Both the position numbers and the translations under genes were made by a program. From NCBI RefSeq assembly GCF_039839785.1, contig NZ_JBDOQT010000001.1, positions 2,604,001 to 2,668,000 on the forward strand: a stretch of 64,000 bases of DNA, given 5' to 3'. This DNA is from Pelagibius sp. CAU 1746. Lineage in GTDB: Bacteria > Pseudomonadota > Alphaproteobacteria > Kiloniellales > Kiloniellaceae. Of this stretch, positions 61,633 to 64,000 are shown one piece after another. A model generated the notes under the pieces. The model saw nothing but the letters and a program-made list of their open reading frames with translations, was not told the DNA's origin and did no database searches. Positions within the stretch are counted from its first letter, which is position 1. Each line of letters opens with the position of its first letter.

Positions 61633-61647
61633 TAAAGGATTCCTTTA
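61633..61647. promoter_or_regulatory. 15-bp palindrome in the AT-rich DUF2336 promoter region
   Basis: TAAAGGATTCCTTTA is a perfect palindrome with a central T, 26 bases upstream of the DUF2336 start, within a 135-base spacer (61608-61742) far more AT-rich than the surrounding genes. A second AT palindrome (ATATTTA at 61672-61678 with a TAAATAT arm about 12 bases on) follows. It looks like an operator or nucleoid-protein site next to the promoter. Confidence 0.45.
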
Positions 61648-61742
61648 CCGCCGACAAAAAGTATCGTTTCAATATTTATTTGATTTTATTTAAATATCTA
61701 GAGGAATGTGTTTCAAATTTTATATTATCGGCGGCGGGTGTT

Positions 61743-62438
61743 CTATGCCGCCAGGTGGTTGCGCTTCATGTAGAACGTCGTGTCGGCCGTGGCGACGAAG
61801 CTGTGCCCGGTCGAGCGAGGCGCGCGCAGCCAAGCGCCCGCACCATAGCGGCTGTCACCGCTTCTCAGTTCCCCGGACACCACAAAGGTCTCAAAGCCTT
61901 TGGCCGCGGCCTCCGCGTCGATGTAGCCGGTGGGCAGCAAGGTGCCGGCGGCGAGGCGGATCATCGAAATGTCTTCGGGATAGCGCGCGTCGCGATACAG
62001 CGGCAGGATCTCCACACCCGGAGCCGCGCCCTGCCATTCCGCGTGCGCGGTATCGACGACCACGTGCTCGCGATCATCGCCAGCGAACTGGCAGAGCTTC
62101 ACGAAGATAATGCAGCCGTCTTTCGAGAACGGAGCATGGCGGAAGCCGGAGGGGTTCAGAAGAAAGGTGCCTGCGGGATAGTCGCCGTGTTCGTCGGAGA
62201 AGGTACCGTCAAGAACCAGGATCTCCTCGCCCTGCGGGTGTCCGTGCTCATGGAAGGCGGAGTCCGCATCGTAGCGCACGACCGAGGTGACGCGGCTGAA
62301 CTCGCCGTCGACCAAATCCAAGCGCTTGCGCCACACCGTCGGACTGGGGCTCGCCTGCCAGTCCATTTTGGCCGTATCCATGGCGGCCGGGCGGCTGAAA
62401 TCCGCATTCAGACTGTCGCTCATCTCAACTCCCTCCAT
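61743..62438 (-). CDS. ChrR-like double-cupin protein
   Basis: Protein of 231 residues from the ATG at 62438, which has a perfect AGGAGGT site five bases upstream; an ATG at 62423 with GGAGGG is the alternative. Cupin 1 (about residues 35-120) has metal-ligand residues in FHEHGHPQGEEILVLDGTF and HAPFS, very like the ChrR C-terminal cupin; cupin 2 (about 145-225) keeps the fold but fewer ligands. The zinc anti-sigma domain of ChrR is absent, so it is not an anti-sigma factor. It may be a metal-dependent enzyme or detoxification protein. Divergent from the GST pair. Confidence 0.82.
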   Translation of the reverse strand: MEGVEMSDSLNADFSRPAAMDTAKMDWQASPSPTVWRKRLDLVDGEFSRVTSVVRYDADSAFHEHGHPQGEEILVLDGTFSDEHGDYPAGTFLLNPSGFRHAPFSKDGCIIFVKLCQFAGDDREHVVVDTAHAEWQGAAPGVEILPLYRDARYPEDISMIRLAAGTLLPTGYIDAEAAAKGFETFVVSGELRSGDSRYGAGAWLRAPRSTGHSFVATADTTFYMKRNHLAA

Positions 62439-62488
62439 CGTCCACCTCCTGATAGGTAGAATTAGATAGGTCGATTCCCGGCGGGTCA

Positions 62489-62534
62489 CAAGAGATTGAT
62501 CCGCAGGTTGCGCGCGACCTCTTGTAATCTCTTG
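62489..62534. promoter_or_regulatory. CAAGAGATT inverted repeat between cupin and GST genes
   Basis: CAAGAGATT (62489-62497) and AATCTCTTG (62526-62534) are perfect inverted copies; a third CTCTTG lies at 62519-62524 as a direct repeat of the second arm. They occupy the middle of the 163-base divergent spacer, a natural place for a shared regulator to act on both promoters. Confidence 0.5.
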
Positions 62535-62601
62535 CCGCGCTCGCATTTGTGCAAGGTGCGGCGGCGAGGTGCCGCCATCGATCGGGGCAAGGGAGATCCG
62601 G

Positions 62602-63297
62602 ATGACCATCGAACTTTATTCTTGGGCGACGCCGAATGGCCACAAGGTGCATATCATGCTGGAGGAGCTGACACTGCCTTACAACGTGCATGCCATCAAT
62701 ATCGGAGCTGGCGACCAGTTCGATCCGGAGTTCCTTAAAATCAGCCCCAACAACAAGATGCCGGCGATCGTCGATCCCGAGGGGCCGGAGGGTAAGCCGA
62801 TCTCTGTCTTCGAAAGCGGCGCCATCCTCATCTATCTTGCGGAAAAGACCGGCCGGCTGTTGCCGGCAGGCGCCCGGGCCCGCTATGCGGCGCTGCAGTG
62901 GCTGATGTGGCAGATGGGCGGCCTGGGCCCGATGCTGGGTCAGGCGCATCATTTTCGTCAGTATGCGCCAGAGCAGATCGATTATGCGGTTGAGCGCTAT
63001 ACCAATGAGGCGAACCGACTGTACGGCGTTCTGGACAAGCGCCTGGGCGAAGCGCGTTTCCTGGCCGGCGATGAATTCTCCATCGCCGACATCGCGGCCT
63101 GGCCCTGGACACGTTTTCCCGAACGCCAAGGTGTCGAAAGGGCCGATTACCCGAACTTCCAGCGCTGGTTCGAAGAAATCGCCGAGCGCCCAGCAGTCAA
63201 GCGCGGTGTCGAAGTGCTGGCTGACCAGCGCACCGAGGGGTTCGATTCCAAAGCCAGGGATGTCCTTTTCGGGGCCACGCAGTACGCCCGGCATTAG
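62602..63297 (+). CDS. Nu-class glutathione S-transferase (YfcG/YghU-like)
   Basis: Glutathione transferase of 231 residues; Nu-class members such as YfcG act as disulfide-bond reductases using two glutathiones. The thioredoxin-like domain (about 1-85) opens TIELYSWATPNGHKVHIMLEE with the Thr-Pro-Asn active-site region, then [15 protein letters not shown] and [15 protein letters not shown]; the helical domain includes [21 protein letters not shown], the Nu-class hallmark. AAGGGAGA is the ribosome binding site. A close paralogue follows on the same strand. Confidence 0.94.
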   Translation: MTIELYSWATPNGHKVHIMLEELTLPYNVHAINIGAGDQFDPEFLKISPNNKMPAIVDPEGPEGKPISVFESGAILIYLAEKTGRLLPAGARARYAALQWLMWQMGGLGPMLGQAHHFRQYAPEQIDYAVERYTNEANRLYGVLDKRLGEARFLAGDEFSIADIAAWPWTRFPERQGVERADYPNFQRWFEEIAERPAVKRGVEVLADQRTEGFDSKARDVLFGATQYARH

Positions 63298-63492
63298 CCG
63301 ATCGATCCTGTCCGCGGTCCGCGCCGGCGTGTCGCGCGGCTACGGGGAGAGGAGCGGAAAAAAGGGGCTGGTTCCGATACCGGCGTGAACCGATATTAGC
63401 ACTGCCTGGGAGTTCGTCCGGGTGGCAAGCGGGGGCTCGTATCATGCGGGCTCCCGTTTACGGGTAGGTCAAGACCAGGGGAGAACGGGCCG

Positions 63493-64000
63493 GTGGCCAT
63501 TGAACTGTATACTTGGAGTACGCCGAACGGCCGCAAGGCTTCGATCGCTTTGGAGGAGATGGGTTTGGACTACAACGTCCATCCGATCAACATTGGCCAA
63601 GGGGACCAATTCGCCCCGGAATTCCTGAAAATCAGCCCGAACAACCGAATTCCGGCGCTTGTCGATCCGGCGGGTCCGGACGGCAAGCCGATTGCCCTCT
63701 TCGAGAGTGGCGCCATCCTCATCTATCTGTCGGAGAAAACCGGTCTGTTCATGCCAGAGGATGCGCGGGCGCGCTATACGGCCCTGCAGTGGCTGATGTG
63801 GCAGATGGGCGGCTTCGGGCCCATGCTGGGGCAGGCACACCATTTCCGGCGCTTCGCCAAGGAGCAGGTTCCCTACGCGATCGAGCGCTACACGAACGAG
63901 ACCAGGCGCCTCTACGGTGTTTTGGACAAGCGCCTGACCGAAGCCGAATACCTGGCTGGCGGGGACTACTCCATCGCCGACATGGCCACCTATCCCTGGG
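63493..64000 (+). CDS. Second Nu-class glutathione S-transferase, truncated by the window end
   Basis: From a GTG at 63493, with AGGGGAGAA upstream, the frame stays open for 169 codons to the window edge; no stop is reached. It starts [22 protein letters not shown] and keeps [27 protein letters not shown] and [21 protein letters not shown]. By eye about three quarters of residues match the upstream GST, so this is a tandem duplication. The helical domain and C-terminus lie outside. The 195-base spacer between them holds no clear promoter or terminator. Confidence 0.92.
   Translation, partial: MAIELYTWSTPNGRKASIALEEMGLDYNVHPINIGQGDQFAPEFLKISPNNRIPALVDPAGPDGKPIALFESGAILIYLSEKTGLFMPEDARARYTALQWLMWQMGGFGPMLGQAHHFRRFAKEQVPYAIERYTNETRRLYGVLDKRLTEAEYLAGGDYSIADMATYPW

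Overview
The window reads as chromosomal DNA of a GC-rich alphaproteobacterium, most likely from Rhodospirillales in the broad sense; the species cannot be named from sequence alone. The main reasons are the gene order lptF-lptG-lptD-surA-pdxA-rsmA facing yicC-gmk, the divK-pleD pair, an HdaA-type DnaA regulator, an EipB (DUF1849) envelope protein, the 40-residue aa3 oxidase subunit IV, a DUF2336 protein, and the block pyrB-pyrC-plsY-dprA-topA-rnr. Coding density is high. I see no insertion sequence, prophage, CRISPR array, tRNA or rRNA gene, and no clear foreign island.

Layout. 0-9 kb: yicC and gmk converge on a minus-strand envelope and housekeeping operon (LPS export, outer-membrane chaperone, vitamin B6, 16S rRNA methylation). 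9-17 kb: pepA and holC, a minus-strand ABC-F ATPase, ndk with a readable promoter and terminator, two small exported proteins, a tiny cytochrome oxidase subunit, and purM-purN. 17-26 kb: DUF2066 protein, AI-2E-type permease and hdaA overlap start to stop; then an SDR protein lacking the catalytic Tyr/Lys, a His-rich surface protein and the ppk-ppx polyphosphate pair, preceded by a perfect FNR/FixK-type box. 26-33 kb: M23 peptidase and RNase D (minus), aspS, agmatine deiminase, and an orphan periplasmic binding protein behind a 406-bp structured leader. 33-42 kb: chemoreceptor, a small conserved hypothetical, a diguanylate cyclase, EipB, DNA polymerase IV with a ROK kinase, and divK-pleD. 42-56 kb: a long minus-strand run (ruvX, AEC transporter, CoA-transferase, pyrB, pyrC-like, plsY, dprA, topA, rnr, S41 protease, rpmG). 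56-64 kb: gatC-gatA-(GNAT)-gatB, a DUF2336 protein behind an AT-rich spacer, a ChrR-like double cupin, and two tandem Nu-class glutathione transferases, the second cut by the window end.

How the genes fit together. Several sets act in one process: LptF/G/D and SurA build the LPS export route; GatCAB with a probably non-discriminating AspRS would supply Asn-tRNA(Asn) and/or Gln-tRNA(Gln); DivK and PleD are cell-cycle and c-di-GMP signalling partners; PPK and PPX make and break polyphosphate, perhaps under oxygen control. No gene set forms an evident undescribed multi-gene system. The most useful leads are regulatory sites (22127-22140, 21236-21261, 62489-62534, 61633-61647), proteins with missing catalytic residues (pyrC-like at 51348-52652, SDR at 20449-21228), and two genes easy to miss (15209-15331 and 42177-42344).
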